From the NCBI GenBank assembly GCA_030686995.1, contig CM060704.1, positions 112,288,542 to 112,352,541 on the forward strand: a stretch of 64,000 nucleotides of DNA, given 5' to 3'. Numbering within the stretch: position 1 is the stretch's first letter; every line of letters starts with the position of its first letter. The notes beneath the pieces are model-generated. The model worked only from the letters and a program-made list of their open reading frames with translations, searched no databases and was not told where the DNA came from. The position numbers and the translations under genes were made by a program. Of this stretch, positions 10,999 through 21,745 are shown piece by piece. Source of the DNA: Artemisia argyi. Its lineage: Eukaryota; Streptophyta; Magnoliopsida; Asterales; Asteraceae.

Positions 10999-13493
10999 TG
11001 TCACACCCCGCCACGGCGGAAACGCGTGGGTGTTACTTCATGGATATCGTCACAACACCTGGTGTCAACATAGAGAACAACTACATGCACATAAATAGAG
11101 CAATGTACCAATACACAGTGTTGTAAAAATACCCCAAGATAAATAACCAAAACAAAATCCAAAAGGTATCTTCAATAGATATGAAAGTACCAAACAGAAA
11201 ACATAAATGTATCAAAACCAAATCCAAATAAAGTCAAATCCCAAAACATAAGTAAGGTCTCCATATGCAACTAAGTCTCGCCTAATTGATGCCCTCAACT
11301 TTGGCCTTAAAATGCCCACCTGAAAATGATGCTTAAAATGTCAACATAACGTTGGTGAGATTCATAGGTTTAGACACACTTACACTCTCAAGGCAACCAG
11401 TTCACTGTGATTATAAAAACATAGCTGGAAAAATAAATATAGTTATCATACAAGCTACATGTATCTATAAACCAATCATCACACAAAAGGCAACCATCGT
11501 GCCGGAACGTGACCCCCGCTCCAAAACACATCATCAATTGGGTCGCATGCGCGAGCAACAGGATAAGCATCCTCCCAATTGGAAATCACACAGCATCAAT
11601 TAGGTCGCTAACCTAATCGGAATCACATATCACACAATATCAATTAGGTCGCTAACCTAATCGGAATCACACTTTCATGTACCACATAGCATGAGTACGA
11701 TAATATTATAAGTCCAAGCTTTTAAACCACACATAATCACAGTAACTCAAATCATTTGAAACAGGCATCATTCTCATCCCAAATTTTAAAACAAAGTAAA
11801 AATACGGGACTATGAATTCACCTTAAACTCCGCAGCTTCCACAAAAACAACTCACAATCTATAGAACACAAAAATAATCCACATTACACAAGGTCAAGCT
11901 AAAAGCTACAACCCATGTAATACACATATGATGGATGTCTAAGACTCATATGACCCACCATGGATCTCCTAGACACCACACTAACCACTACCATAACTTA
12001 AAACTCACTAAATCCCTTGCACTCTTAAAATCAGAAAACGCAGAATTTTTAGGTGCATTCGCCCACATAAAATCACGACAAATAAAGCTTAAAAACTCGC
12101 ACCAAAAATTCACCATGGTCTCTCATAAGCATAGAAGCTAATCCCAGAAGGCCATGGACCAATAACACACACAAATACTCATAATAAATTCAAACTTGTT
12201 AACTACTCAAATTCGGATCTGAACGCACACCAAAAAGTTTTGATTTCCATAAAATATTTCCACAAGTTTTTATTGCGAATCCTCTTCTTGGTAGTCTAAT
12301 ATAACCTATTACTTAACTATTCCAAAAGGCCTAGTCAAAATACCACTTTTACAACCACATGACACCCTCAAACTTTTACCCAAAATCTGTCCCGGTTTGA
12401 CAGCTTTGACACCTTAACAAAGAAAAATCAAAAGACCGACTTCCCGACCTTAAAATCGATCGTGGCTGGACTTTTTGGAAAGATCTTTCATTATACTTAA
12501 ATTTGGACCAAAATTCGTGACTTAACTCCTCACCATATGTTATTTACACTCACATCTTTACAGCCATAATTTTCTGTCCAAACCCTAACACATAATCTAA
12601 CGCGTTTAACACTTAATTCCCTTAACCATCAACCATATTATTGACATCTAATCATCCTAACATGTTTTACTTCAATAATTTACAGAAGTATATAAACCCT
12701 AGATCCCATCATATTAAATATTACATGAATCATAACAATAATTAATTAATTACACGTAAGGGTTAAAGATTTTACCTTGATTCTTGATTATTGCTAGACA
12801 ATTATGAAACCCTAATTTTTCTTCTTGTTCCTCCCTTGTGTCGATTTTAATTGCAGGAAAAAGGGGTAGGGAAGTTTTGATTTTGTATTTATAATTATAT
12901 TGGATAACCCTTAAGGCTTAGAGTTGTATTTGGTATCAAATTTGGTTTCCTTTTTTCCTCCTAACCCAATTTTCGGCCGCCCCCTATTATTATATATTTA
13001 TTTTTATTTTATTTTTTATTAATTTATTTATTACACTCAAAACCTCATACTTTTCATATTTTATGTATTCCCATAACAAAACCTAACGTCTTTCGCGATA
13101 AATCTTAATTTTACGACAAACCAGAAAATATTCATTTTCAAAATAAAGTTTCCAAAAATAGATTTTCACACACTCCATAAGCATTTCTTCACAAAAACAA
13201 CATTCCCGTAACTTACTAACGCTCAATAACTTGAACGAAGACTCGTTACGCAAAACCTCAAAACGCCAAATATACACAAGTCATTTCTACACCACATGGG
13301 TGATCAAAATGAACCTTCCCAAAATCAACATCATCAAAAATCACAATAACAACCACAACGCGAAGGGATTTAGTGCTAACTCAAATACTAATCACACTAA
13401 AACACACATATAACTACTCAAACCACACCAAACAAAGTTAGATTAACTCGAGGCTAAAAGTCTAACTAACCTGCTAAAACCACGGTTGTTACA
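10999..13493 (-). mobile_element. Solo LTR, 2495 bp, nested in Copia gag
   Basis: Begins TGTCACACCCCGCC and ends GGTTGTTACA, with a perfect 5-bp target duplication AATAT (10994-10998, 13494-13498) from the host gag. TG...CA ends, 5-bp duplication and no coding region or second LTR mean a solo LTR left by LTR-LTR recombination. Orientation is inferred as minus: that strand starts TGTAACAACC, ends GGGGTGTGACA, and has a TATAAATA box (12893-12886) followed by an AAGAAGAAAA-type leader. Such ends resemble plant Ty3/gypsy LTRs. Short repeats with GGTCGCTAACCTAATCGGAA lie at 11600-11670. Confidence 0.9.
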
Positions 13494-16400
13494 AATATGG
13501 TGGAACATAACAATTCCACCAGGTACAATGACAACAAAGGCAAACGTAAACATCATGATAACACAAGGGCTGATCCTAACAAGAAGGCAACTCCTACTTG
13601 TTGGAAATGTGGCAAATCGGGTCACATTAAAAAGGATTGCAAAGGTGTTAAGGTTGGTGGTAAAGCCAATGGTTCAGGCACTAGTGGCTCAGGGAGTGGT
13701 GGTTCTGCCAACTCACTGAAAGGTCAGAATATGTTTAATGAATCTCTTCAGGTTTATTATGTTACATATGTATCTGAATCTAACTATGTGCAGGATGATG
13801 ATGTTGCGTGGTGGGTTGACTCTGGAGCAACTGTTTATATGTGCAAAGATAGAAGATGGTTCAAGACTTACGAGTTACTGAATGATGGTTCTATTCTTCA
13901 CATGGGAAATGAGCCAACAACTTTGGTGCATGGTCGTGGTTGTGTAGATCTTAATTTTAGTTCTGGAAAGATTGTAACTTTGTTTAATGTTATTCATGTT
14001 CCTGATATAAGGAAGAACTTGGTTTCAAGTAGTGTTTTGAATAATCATAGATATAAACAAGTTATTGAATCGGATAAATTTATTTTGTCTAAACATGGTG
14101 TGTTTATTGGTTTTGGATATTTGTGTAATCAAATGTTCAGGCTTAATGTTGTCACTGACATTGTTAATTCGGCCTTTTTGTCAACCTCTAAACTGAACGA
14201 CTCCACCATGTGGCATGCTAGACTTGGCCATGTACACTACAAAAGGATGCAAGATATGTCTAAGGATGGGTTAATCCCAGCTTTTGACATGGACACTGAA
14301 AAGTGTAAGACTTGCATGTTGACCAAAATAACTAAGAAACCTTTTCAGGATATAAAACATGAGACTGAGCTCTTGGAGCTTATACACAGTGACCTGTGTG
14401 ATTTGCATGCCACTCCCTCTTTGGGGAACAAGAATACTTTGTGACATTTATTGATGATGCTTCTAGGTTTTGTTATGTCTATCTATTACATACCAAGGAT
14501 GAAGCATCAGATAAATTCAAAGTATTTAAAACTGAAGTTGAGTTGCAACTTGGGTCACTGATAAAAAGGTTCAGGACTGATAGGGGAGGTGAGTACATGG
14601 ATACTCTGTATTTTCAGTCTGTTTTATAATCCATGAAACGACTGCTCCCTATACTCCTCAACAAAATGGTATCTCTGAAAGGAAAAACAGAGTACTGAAG
14701 GAGATGGTTAATTCCATGTTGTCCTATTCAGGACTGAGTCAAGGGTTCTGGGGTGAAGCTATGTTAACAGCTTGCTATTTATTAAATAGGGTTCCAAATA
14801 AAAGAAACAAGGTTACCCCTTATGAACTCTGGACTAAAAAGAAACCCAACCTGAATTATCTCAGGGTTGGGGTTGTAGGGCAGTTGTAAGACTCCCTGAT
14901 CCAAAGTTAAAAACTCTAGGTAAAAGAGGTATTGAATGAATCTTTGTTGGATATGCTGAACATTCCAAGGCATACAGGTTCTATGTCATTGAACCTAATG
15001 AATATGTTTCAATTAACTCAAAAATTGAATCAAGGGATGCACTCTTTGATGAGAATAGATTCTCATCAGTCCCTAGACCAAGTCACAGGATTCCAAATGG
15101 AACTGATGACATTGGTGTATCAGAGGTCACTGATGAATTATCATCTCAGGCCACTGATGAGGTTGTGGTTCAACAACCTGAGCTCAGAAAGAGCAAAAGA
15201 GTCAGGACTCCAAAATCAATTGGACCTGAGTTTAAATTATACTTAATTGAAGGTACAATGAATGAGGTCTCTGACCAATATTCCTATTGCTTCATTGTTG
15301 AGGATGATCCCAAAACATTTGAAGAAGCAATGAGGTCCCATGATGTTGCTTTCTAGAAAGAGGCAATAAATGATGAGATTGACTCCATCATGGGCAACAA
15401 CACTTGGGTGTTGGTTGATCTACCTCCAGGTTGCAAACCTCTTGGTTGCAAATGGATTTTCAAAAGGAAAATGAAGGTAGATGGAACTATTGAAAAGTTC
15501 AAGGCTAGACTAGTCATTCAGGGCTTTAAACAAAAGTCAGGGATTGACTACTTTGATACTTATGCCCCTGTGGCACGTATCAGTACCATCAGGCTGCTGA
15601 TTGCTTTGGCATCAATTCACAATCTGATTATTCATCAGATGGATGTGAAGACAACTTTCTTGAATGGTGAATTGGATGAGGAGGTTTATATGAACCAAAC
15701 TCAGGGCTTCATCTTGCCTGACAATGAAAACAAGGTGTGCAAACTGATTAAGTCTTTATATGGACTGAAATAGGCACCTAAGCAATGGCATCAAAAATTT
15801 GATGAAGTGGTTTTGTCTAATGGTTATGTTCTTAACCAGGCTGACAAATGTGTATATAGCAAATTTGATGAATCTGGTAAAGGAGTCATTATTTTCCTAT
15901 ATGTTGATGACATGTTGATCTTTGGCACTGACCAAAATCAAGTTGACCTGACAAAGGAATTTTTGTCATCAAGGTTCTCCATGAAGGACATGGGGGAGGC
16001 TGATGTTATCCTTGGTATAAGGATCAAACATGAAAGTAATGGTATATCAATTTCTCAGTCTCATTATATTGAGAAGGTACTGAAGAAATTTAATTACTTT
16101 GATTGTACTCCAGTGAGTACTCCTATGGATACCACTGAGAAGCTTATGCCAAATACTGGCAAAGCTGTATCTTAACTTGAGTATTCTAGGATGATTGGCT
16201 GCCTGATGTATGCCATGACTTGTACAAGTCCTGATATTACTTTTGTAGTGGGTAAACTGAGCAGATATACTAGTAATCCTAGTGCTCAGCACTGGCAAGC
16301 AATTCAGAGAGTACTGAAGTATTTGAAGAGAACTATGGACTATAGTCTCTTATATACTAGTTATCCTTTAGTGTTGGAAGGATACACTGATGCAAGTTGG

Positions 16401-16862
16401 ATCAGTAACACTGAAGACAATTCGTCTACCAGTGGCTGGGTATTCCTACTTGGTGGAGGTGCAATTTCTTGGGCATCCAAGAAGCAAACTTGCATCACCA
16501 GTTCAACAATGGAATCAGAATTTGTGGCCTTAGCAACTGCTGGTAAAGAGGCTGAATGGTTGAAAAACTTGCTTCTTGAGATTCCATTGTGGCCTAAACC
16601 TATAGCACCTATTTCTATCCGGTGTGATAGTGCTGCTACATTGGCAAAGGCTTATAGCCAGATGTACAATGGGAAGTCTAGACACTTAGGTGTCAGGCAT
16701 AGCATGATTCGTGAACTTATCATGAATGGGGTGATTTCTATAAAGTTTGTTAGATCTCAACAGAATTTAGCTGGTCACTTGACGAAGGGTCTTGCTAGGG
16801 ACTTGGTTATAAAGTCTGCTAAAGGAATGGGTTTGAAGTCCAACTTGGTCACTGAATGCTAG
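13494..16862 (+). pseudogene. Copia gag C-terminus and pol (PR-IN-RT-RH), broken
   Basis: Order: zinc knuckle CWKCGKSGHIKKDC, aspartic protease WWVDSGAT (followed by Y where H is usual), GAG-pre-integrase WHARLGHVHYKRMQ, integrase core (LIHSDLCD, FIDDASRF, FRTDRGGEY, ERKNRVLKEM), reverse transcriptase with LYVDDMLIF, and RNase H (GYTDASW, TMESEFVAL, RHLGVRHSMIRE). One-base frameshifts occur near 14433, 14625 and 14864. Stops in the restored reading are TGA near 14937, TAG at 15353 (Trp expected), TAG near 15772 (Gln expected, in the conserved [10 protein letters not shown]) and TAA near 16173 (Gln expected). The product could not be made from this copy. Confidence 0.93.
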
Positions 16863-17367
16863 GACACCCAACTCCCTCCTGAGGAAACTTGGGAGCTGAG
16901 TTCACTGTGGAAAGCTGAATATTCAGTGTACTGGAGCACATGTATTATACTACATCCCAAGGTTGTGCCCAAAACCTGCTGAAAATGAGGATGAAGTCTT
17001 TACCTCTCAATGGTTAATTTTCTTTGAAAAAGTGCTAAGCAGAAGCATGAATAAAGAGGAACCACCTATATAAATGTTGAAGTTTTGCCGCTTCAGGAAG
17101 CTATGGACTTTTAGCTTTTACAACATTTATGAATTGGATATGGACACATGGCTTGTATAGTGTCAGGAGTGTTTAAGTGTTTGAAAATATATGTGTATTT
17201 TATCTTCAGGTATTCAAATGGGTTGAAGGGTTCTTTCTTAGAACACCATGATTCTCGAATATTTGAACGTGTAATGTACTAAGATGGAAATTCAATCCTC
17301 AGGATATTTTCGTTTATGCATATGTTTTGTTTAATGTTTGATTTTCATGCAAAGGAAGTGAACTAAA

Positions 17368-17379
17368 TTTGGGGAGGAT
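17368..17379 (+). other. Polypurine tract of the Copia element
   Basis: TTTGGGGAGGAT directly before the 3' LTR (TGTTGAAAAATT), the expected plus-strand primer site. Confidence 0.8.
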
Positions 17380-18097
17380 TGTTGAAAAATTTAGTGCACT
17401 TGAGGGTTTAGTTCAAACCTGGCAATGGGTCAGGAGGTACGGAGTGTACACCCATCAGGTCCCTGAACACCCTGACTCATATAGTGGTTAAGTGTTATTC
17501 AGTATCTGATGAAGTTCAGTGAGTTCACTCTTTGAGGGAGTGATACTCTGGACTGAATGGTATTCATCAGGATGATGGCTTCAATTCTCATCATGGAGTT
17601 GTCATGTCCTCAGGGACTAGCTCATCAGTGAGTATAATGAACTCACTGGACTGAATTCAAACTTGATTAGTAACTGTTTTGACCTATTCAAGTGGCAGTT
17701 ATAACTGCATTAATGACCACGTTTAATTGGTCGTGTAACCACTAATACCTATAATTATGGAGGCAAATTAAGTGGGATTAATGGGCCGTTAATCACTCTT
17801 AATTCCATTTACTAGGGTTGAGTAATATTACCTATAAATAGGTAAATCAATTGATGCATGAAGGATAGACAGAAAACATACAACACTTAAATGCAAAGGG
17901 TTATTGATTTGTGCCTAAATCATTAACAAACATTTGGTCTTATCCCAAGTAGATATTCGTGATACCCAGGCATTAGGGTCGAATAGTTTACTTTGAAAAG
18001 TGATAACACGATTCCAAGTGATATCCGGTAACCTTTATTGGTACGTAGTTAGGCTATTGATTATCTTAACCCTGTTCTGAGCTCATAACCACCAACA
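17380..18097 (+). repeat. 3' LTR of the Copia element
   Basis: 718 bp, same length as the 5' LTR, about 12 substitutions by eye and no indels seen. Ends at CCAACA before the ATTAG target duplication. Confidence 0.93.
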
Positions 18098-18197
18098 ATT
18101 AGAACAATTAAACACCTAATGATTGAATTTGATTTAAGCTCATGATTACACATGTGATTTAAGGTTGATACACTCACGCCAAAATCTATTAAAAGAA

Positions 18198-18339
18198 GAG
18201 AAATGCTATATCCACGTAAATAATCCACAAAAAGAATCTACATACTGATGTGGCAGAGGCTGATTGGTTTATTTTGGGTCTTGTTACATCAGCGTGTGGA
18301 TTCTTTTTGTGAATTATTTATGTGAATGTAGCATTCCCG
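18198..18339. mobile_element. Mutator-type MITE, 142 bp
   Basis: A near-perfect hairpin: the left arm AAATGCTATATCCACGTAAA mirrors the right arm, with both arms meeting AATAATCCACAAAAAGAATC-like sequence. It is flanked by a 9-bp duplication TTAAAAGAA (18189-18197, 18340-18348), the size typical of Mutator-like elements. Confidence 0.83.
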
Positions 18340-18348
18340 TTAAAAGAA

Positions 18349-19204
18349 TGCTTAGAAAAGTAGAACATGCTTATCGAAACAAATCGTAAGTGTACGAGGC
18401 GGCTATAATTTATAGGAGACAAATCAAAAAGCAACATGCAATTGGGAATGTAAAATTGAAATCCACCACATGTTTTGTCAATTGATTTACATTAAAATTT
18501 TAAGCTTTTGAATCTCATTTGCTCAATTAAGATCGTATTTAATTATATATCATGAAGAAGAATAAGAAAACATATCATCGATCTCTATCTTTCTTTTCTC
18601 TCTAAATCGTTAGGGTTCATGTCAACATTTTAAAAATATGATGGTGATCGATGTTCTTTTTTGAACATGAATGTAGCGATCAGTCCTGTGCTTTAGATAG
18701 AGATGACATTGATGGAAGAATAATTGAAAGTTTAGTGTAACGTGACTTGTAAAGAACGAATAAGTTTCTTCGTTTCTCAAGACAACTTGCATCATTGTGT
18801 TTTCAAGATACTAGCTAGATTTGTTTTTGCTTTAGAAAAAACAATCTAAACGATTAATACGATACGTAACAAGTCCTAAGCAAGTGAAAGCTTGTTAATT
18901 AGAATCCATTCCCGAGTATAAAAGCGCTTCTATGTTCTCATTTCCCATTTTCATGCAAAGTTTGTAACGTAATTTATTTCTCTTGTGATCATCCAGAAAA
19001 ACATTTTTGGTTTCCATTCATCAAATTGAATACCATTTAATTTTCATAAACGGTTATGCGCTTCACATTCACAAGAGCGTCGCGTACAATAATTTAACTT
19101 TTAGATACTTCAACTTGAGTATGTTAGCCCCGAAATAATTTTTCATTAGGTAGAACTAGACGATTACCTGTTTGTAAAAGCATGTTTGCTCAAAACTTAA
19201 AAAC
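18349..19204. other. Spacer between MITE and MULE
   Basis: AT-rich, no ORF or repeat boundary recognised. Confidence 0.55.
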
Positions 19205-19213
19205 TTTAAATTG

Positions 19214-19383
19214 GGGTAAAATGCAAAAATGGTCCTTAAACTATCACGAAATCGCAAAAATGGGACCGAGACAAAAAGTCACGCAAAACAGCCACTAACG
19301 TTACGAAAATTTGCAAAAAGCCACCGAGAGCGCTTTTTTGCTAACTTCCGTTAGTTTTTCGGTTAGTCAAGGGTATTATCGCC
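19214..19383 (+). repeat. Left terminal inverted repeat of the MULE
   Basis: About 170 bp, starting GGGTAAAATGCAAAAATGGT and ending near GGGTATTATCGCC. Compared with the right end it holds an extra 11-bp stretch beside CTTCCGTTAG. Confidence 0.9.
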
Positions 19384-19634
19384 ATTTCACTCGTTTCCCG
19401 CCTTTGACTACCCACACTTTACTTGAATGACCAAATTTGTAAAGTTATAACTTAAGTTTTGGAGCAAAAAACACGCGTGTCAGCCGAAGAGGTTAACCTT
19501 TCCCTCCTTTTTGTGCAACTCGACAACCTAATAGGGACTATTCAGTTCATCTTTATCCCGTTTATTTAAATACACCAAACCACACACACATTTCACCGAA
19601 ACACACATAATCCCAACGATCAAAACAACCCACG

Positions 19635-20045
19635 ATGGCAAACAATGGTAAAGGGAAGGGCATCTATATTGGTACCGAGGAAGAGGAATTTGACAAAGTT
19701 TTAAGAACTGATTATCTAAATGATTTACTTCTTGATTCATATGGCGCAGAAACAATTGATGAGTATGATTCTTATAGGCAGATTCCTAAGGAGTTGAGAA
19801 CTCAGATTCTGACCTATCTTAGGAAACAAGATGGCTACTATGAAGCGCTTTTGAGTGATGAGGAGGAGGAGAAGGAAGAGACTGTGGATACCGTTTTACC
19901 AAATGATTTGGCAGAGAGGATTTCTTGTCTTGAAGTTGTGTTTAAGTATCTGAAGGATAAGAAGGACAAGAAAGAAAAAGAATTAAAGAGCATGAAGAAA
20001 AGGAAGAAAAGGGGTGATGCGGAAGGTAGCGGTTCCAACTACTAA
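19635..20045 (+). CDS. MULE-borne accessory ORF 1, unknown function (136 aa)
   Basis: Not recognised. An intact ORF from ATG (preceded by AACCCACG) to TAA. The protein starts MANNGKGKGIYIGTEEEEFD, has a Tyr/Leu-rich middle (LLLDSYGAETIDEYDSYRQI), an acidic block DEEEEKEE near residue 75, then a predicted helix and a very Lys-rich end (KKDKKEKELKSMKKRKKR), a likely nuclear localisation signal. TATTTAAATA lies about 75 bp upstream and may be its TATA box. It sits 250 bp inside the left MULE end, on the strand opposite to the transposase, the place where MULEs often hold a second gene or captured host sequence. The acidic-then-basic layout suggests a nuclear protein, but this is inference. Confidence 0.62.
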   Translation: MANNGKGKGIYIGTEEEEFDKVLRTDYLNDLLLDSYGAETIDEYDSYRQIPKELRTQILTYLRKQDGYYEALLSDEEEEKEETVDTVLPNDLAERISCLEVVFKYLKDKKDKKEKELKSMKKRKKRGDAEGSGSNY

Positions 20046-20404
20046 ACTAGTGTGTTTAGATAACTTTTGGGTGATGTAATGGTTGTGAACTCGTATGATC
20101 AATGAAAGTTTCGATCTTTATGTTACTATGTTTGTGTTTCAATTTTTGATGTTTATGTTTGTGTTTCAACATTCACAAGGTATAATGATACAGCTTATGC
20201 AGAAACTATTAGATAGGGGCTGTTTGGCATGAGTGTATACAGCACTCCCATTTAACATTTGTAAGTTGACTTTGGAAAGTCAAAAGCTATTGACTAGCAC
20301 TAGTAAGAAGTTAATACTCCTTTACCTACCACGCAAAATGAAGTAAATTATCCTACCAACTACTATAGTAAAGTCTCCTGTCCAACTTTATCAAAAACAT
20401 AGAT

Positions 20405-20758
20405 ATGGCAGAATCTGAAAAATTAAAGAGAAAGAAAATGAGTAGTAATAATACACAGGTAGAGGAAGTAAGCGGTTGTATAATTGGTCTCGGTATCAGA
20501 AGTGGGAACAAAACAGGAGGGGGTGGTGCAAAGATAGAGGTGTTGGACGAAAGATGCTTCATCTTTTGTAGGGATGTTAAATGTTGGAGGCATAGTGTTG
20601 TGATACTTGAACAGGCAGGTTGTGCAACGGCAGAGGAAGTAAGTTGTGTTGTCATTGGTTTGGGTATTACAAGTAGAAACATAAGTTCAGGGGGTCTTGC
20701 AGATGCAACTCAATCAACTGAAGCAAAGAAGAAGATTAAAAAGAAGCCAAGAAACTAA
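20405..20758 (+). CDS. MULE-borne accessory ORF 2 with internal duplication (117 aa)
   Basis: Not recognised. An intact ORF from ATG (CATAGATATGGCAG context) to TAA. The protein contains a repeated segment: EEVSGCIIGLGIRSGN near residue 21 and EEVSCVVIGLGITSRN near residue 80, each followed by Gly-rich sequence, with a Cys-containing stretch between (CFIFCRDVKCWRHS). Both ends are basic (EKLKRKKM, KKKIKKKPRN). It follows accessory ORF 1 by 360 bp on the same strand. The nucleotide repeat is visible too, at about 20461-20490 and 20632-20660. It could be a decayed fragment; no domain family comes to mind. Confidence 0.5.
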   Translation: MAESEKLKRKKMSSNNTQVEEVSGCIIGLGIRSGNKTGGGGAKIEVLDERCFIFCRDVKCWRHSVVILEQAGCATAEEVSCVVIGLGITSRNISSGGLADATQSTEAKKKIKKKPRN

Positions 20759-20978
20759 ATCACTATGGTTTTGGGCATGTCCAAACCACAAACTGGATCA
20801 CTATGTTTATTCTGTATTTTAATGTTTCATTAATGTGAGTTTCTTGTTTATGTTTGTGGTACCTATCAAATACAATAACGAAGTATAAACATATGTGAAG
20901 ACATTGTTCATACAAAATCTGGATCATGAGATCCATTACATTCATTAACCATCATTAATCTCAAAACAACCAACCCCC

Positions 20979-21328
20979 TCATGGATATTTCTTCTTCACA
21001 ACAACCTCAATCTTCTTAAACATCTTGTCCTTGACTTGTCTGGCCATCATCAACAGTGCATTCACCCTACGCTTATTAATTGTTTGTAGCCTCCTAAGCT
21101 TCTTTGTATTGCTCCTTGCAATTCTTGCACGTGAATAGTTTTGAAGTCTAACAATCACATCCCCCCTACGTTCGACCCTTTCAGTAAATTTTTTGGACTT
21201 GTTCTCCAAATCGTGTGCCTGCTGCAAGTCTTGAAGAATCTCTGTGTGGTAAGGGCCAAGCATTAGTTCAGTTAGCACATACGAGTTACAGAGAACTTTA
21301 GATCAATATCACTTTGAGAGTTGTTCAT
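20979..21328 (-). pseudogene. MULE-borne accessory ORF 3, basic helical protein, possibly frameshifted
   Basis: Not recognised. The open part (21278-20979, 99 codons) encodes a strongly basic helix-rich protein (ERVERRGDVIVRLQNYSRAR, KKLRRLQTINKRRVNALLMM) ending KKKYP. A better start is ATG at 21328-21326 (MNNSQSDID), which stays in a different frame and hits a stop at about 21274, so a 1-nt indel between 21279 and 21320 is likely. It lies between the transposase and the convergent accessory ORFs, on the same strand as the transposase. Heptad-like Leu/Val spacing suggests a coiled coil. Confidence 0.45.
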
Positions 21329-21492
21329 GGTTAAGGAAATATGGAGGTGTGTTTTGCAAGTGAGTGTTTTGAGAGATGCGTATTTAGTAGCCTTCACGTG
21401 TTTGCCTATAAAAGGGCTTATAAGATTGCCACGTACTATGTAGTCTTCATGTGTTGGACCAAAAAAAGACTTATATGACAGTTGACTTTATG

Positions 21493-21622
21493 CAATTCAA
21501 CATTTGCAGTTTGACTTTTGAAAGTCTAAATGCAATGGGTACAAGGGAATGAGTGTCTAGATCACTCCAATTCAACATTTGCAAGTTTGACTTTTGAAAG
21601 TCCAAATGCAATGGGTACAAAC
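21493..21622. repeat. Short direct repeat (two copies, about 76 bp apart)
   Basis: CAATTCAACATTTGCA followed by GTTTGACTTTTGAAAGT and AAATGCAATGGGTACAA occurs at 21493-21545 and 21568-21622. A weaker relative (CATTTGTAAGTTGACTTTGG) is near 20255. Non-coding MULE interior. Confidence 0.7.
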
Positions 21623-21745
21623 ATAGAATCCAAACATAGTTCAAAACACTGTTCTAAAGACAATAAATTTAAACAAAGAGTACAAACATAGAATCCAACA
21701 GACAATAAAGTGAAACATATTGTTCAAAGATCAGTGGGTAACACA

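Larger units (their letters stand above)
9595..18097 (+). mobile_element. Complete Copia LTR retrotransposon, decayed, with nested solo LTR
   Basis: Two 718-bp LTRs (9595-10312, 17380-18097) start TGTTG and end CCAACA, flanked by 5-bp target duplication ATTAG (9590-9594, 18098-18102). The internal region encodes gag, protease, integrase, reverse transcriptase and RNase H in that order, so it is Ty1/Copia. A polypurine tract TTTGGGGAGGA precedes the 3' LTR. By eye the LTRs differ at about 12 positions, a fairly recent insertion, yet the coding region has at least four frameshifts and several stops. A 2495-bp solo LTR of another family sits in gag (10999-13493). The primer-binding site after the 5' LTR is not an obvious tRNA-Met match. 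Confidence 0.95.

Noticed and set aside
11352..13719. Several ORFs of 60-83 codons within the nested solo LTR and at its right edge
   Set aside because: Non-coding LTR sequence; none has domain features or a plausible start, and the one at the right edge is an alternative frame of gag.
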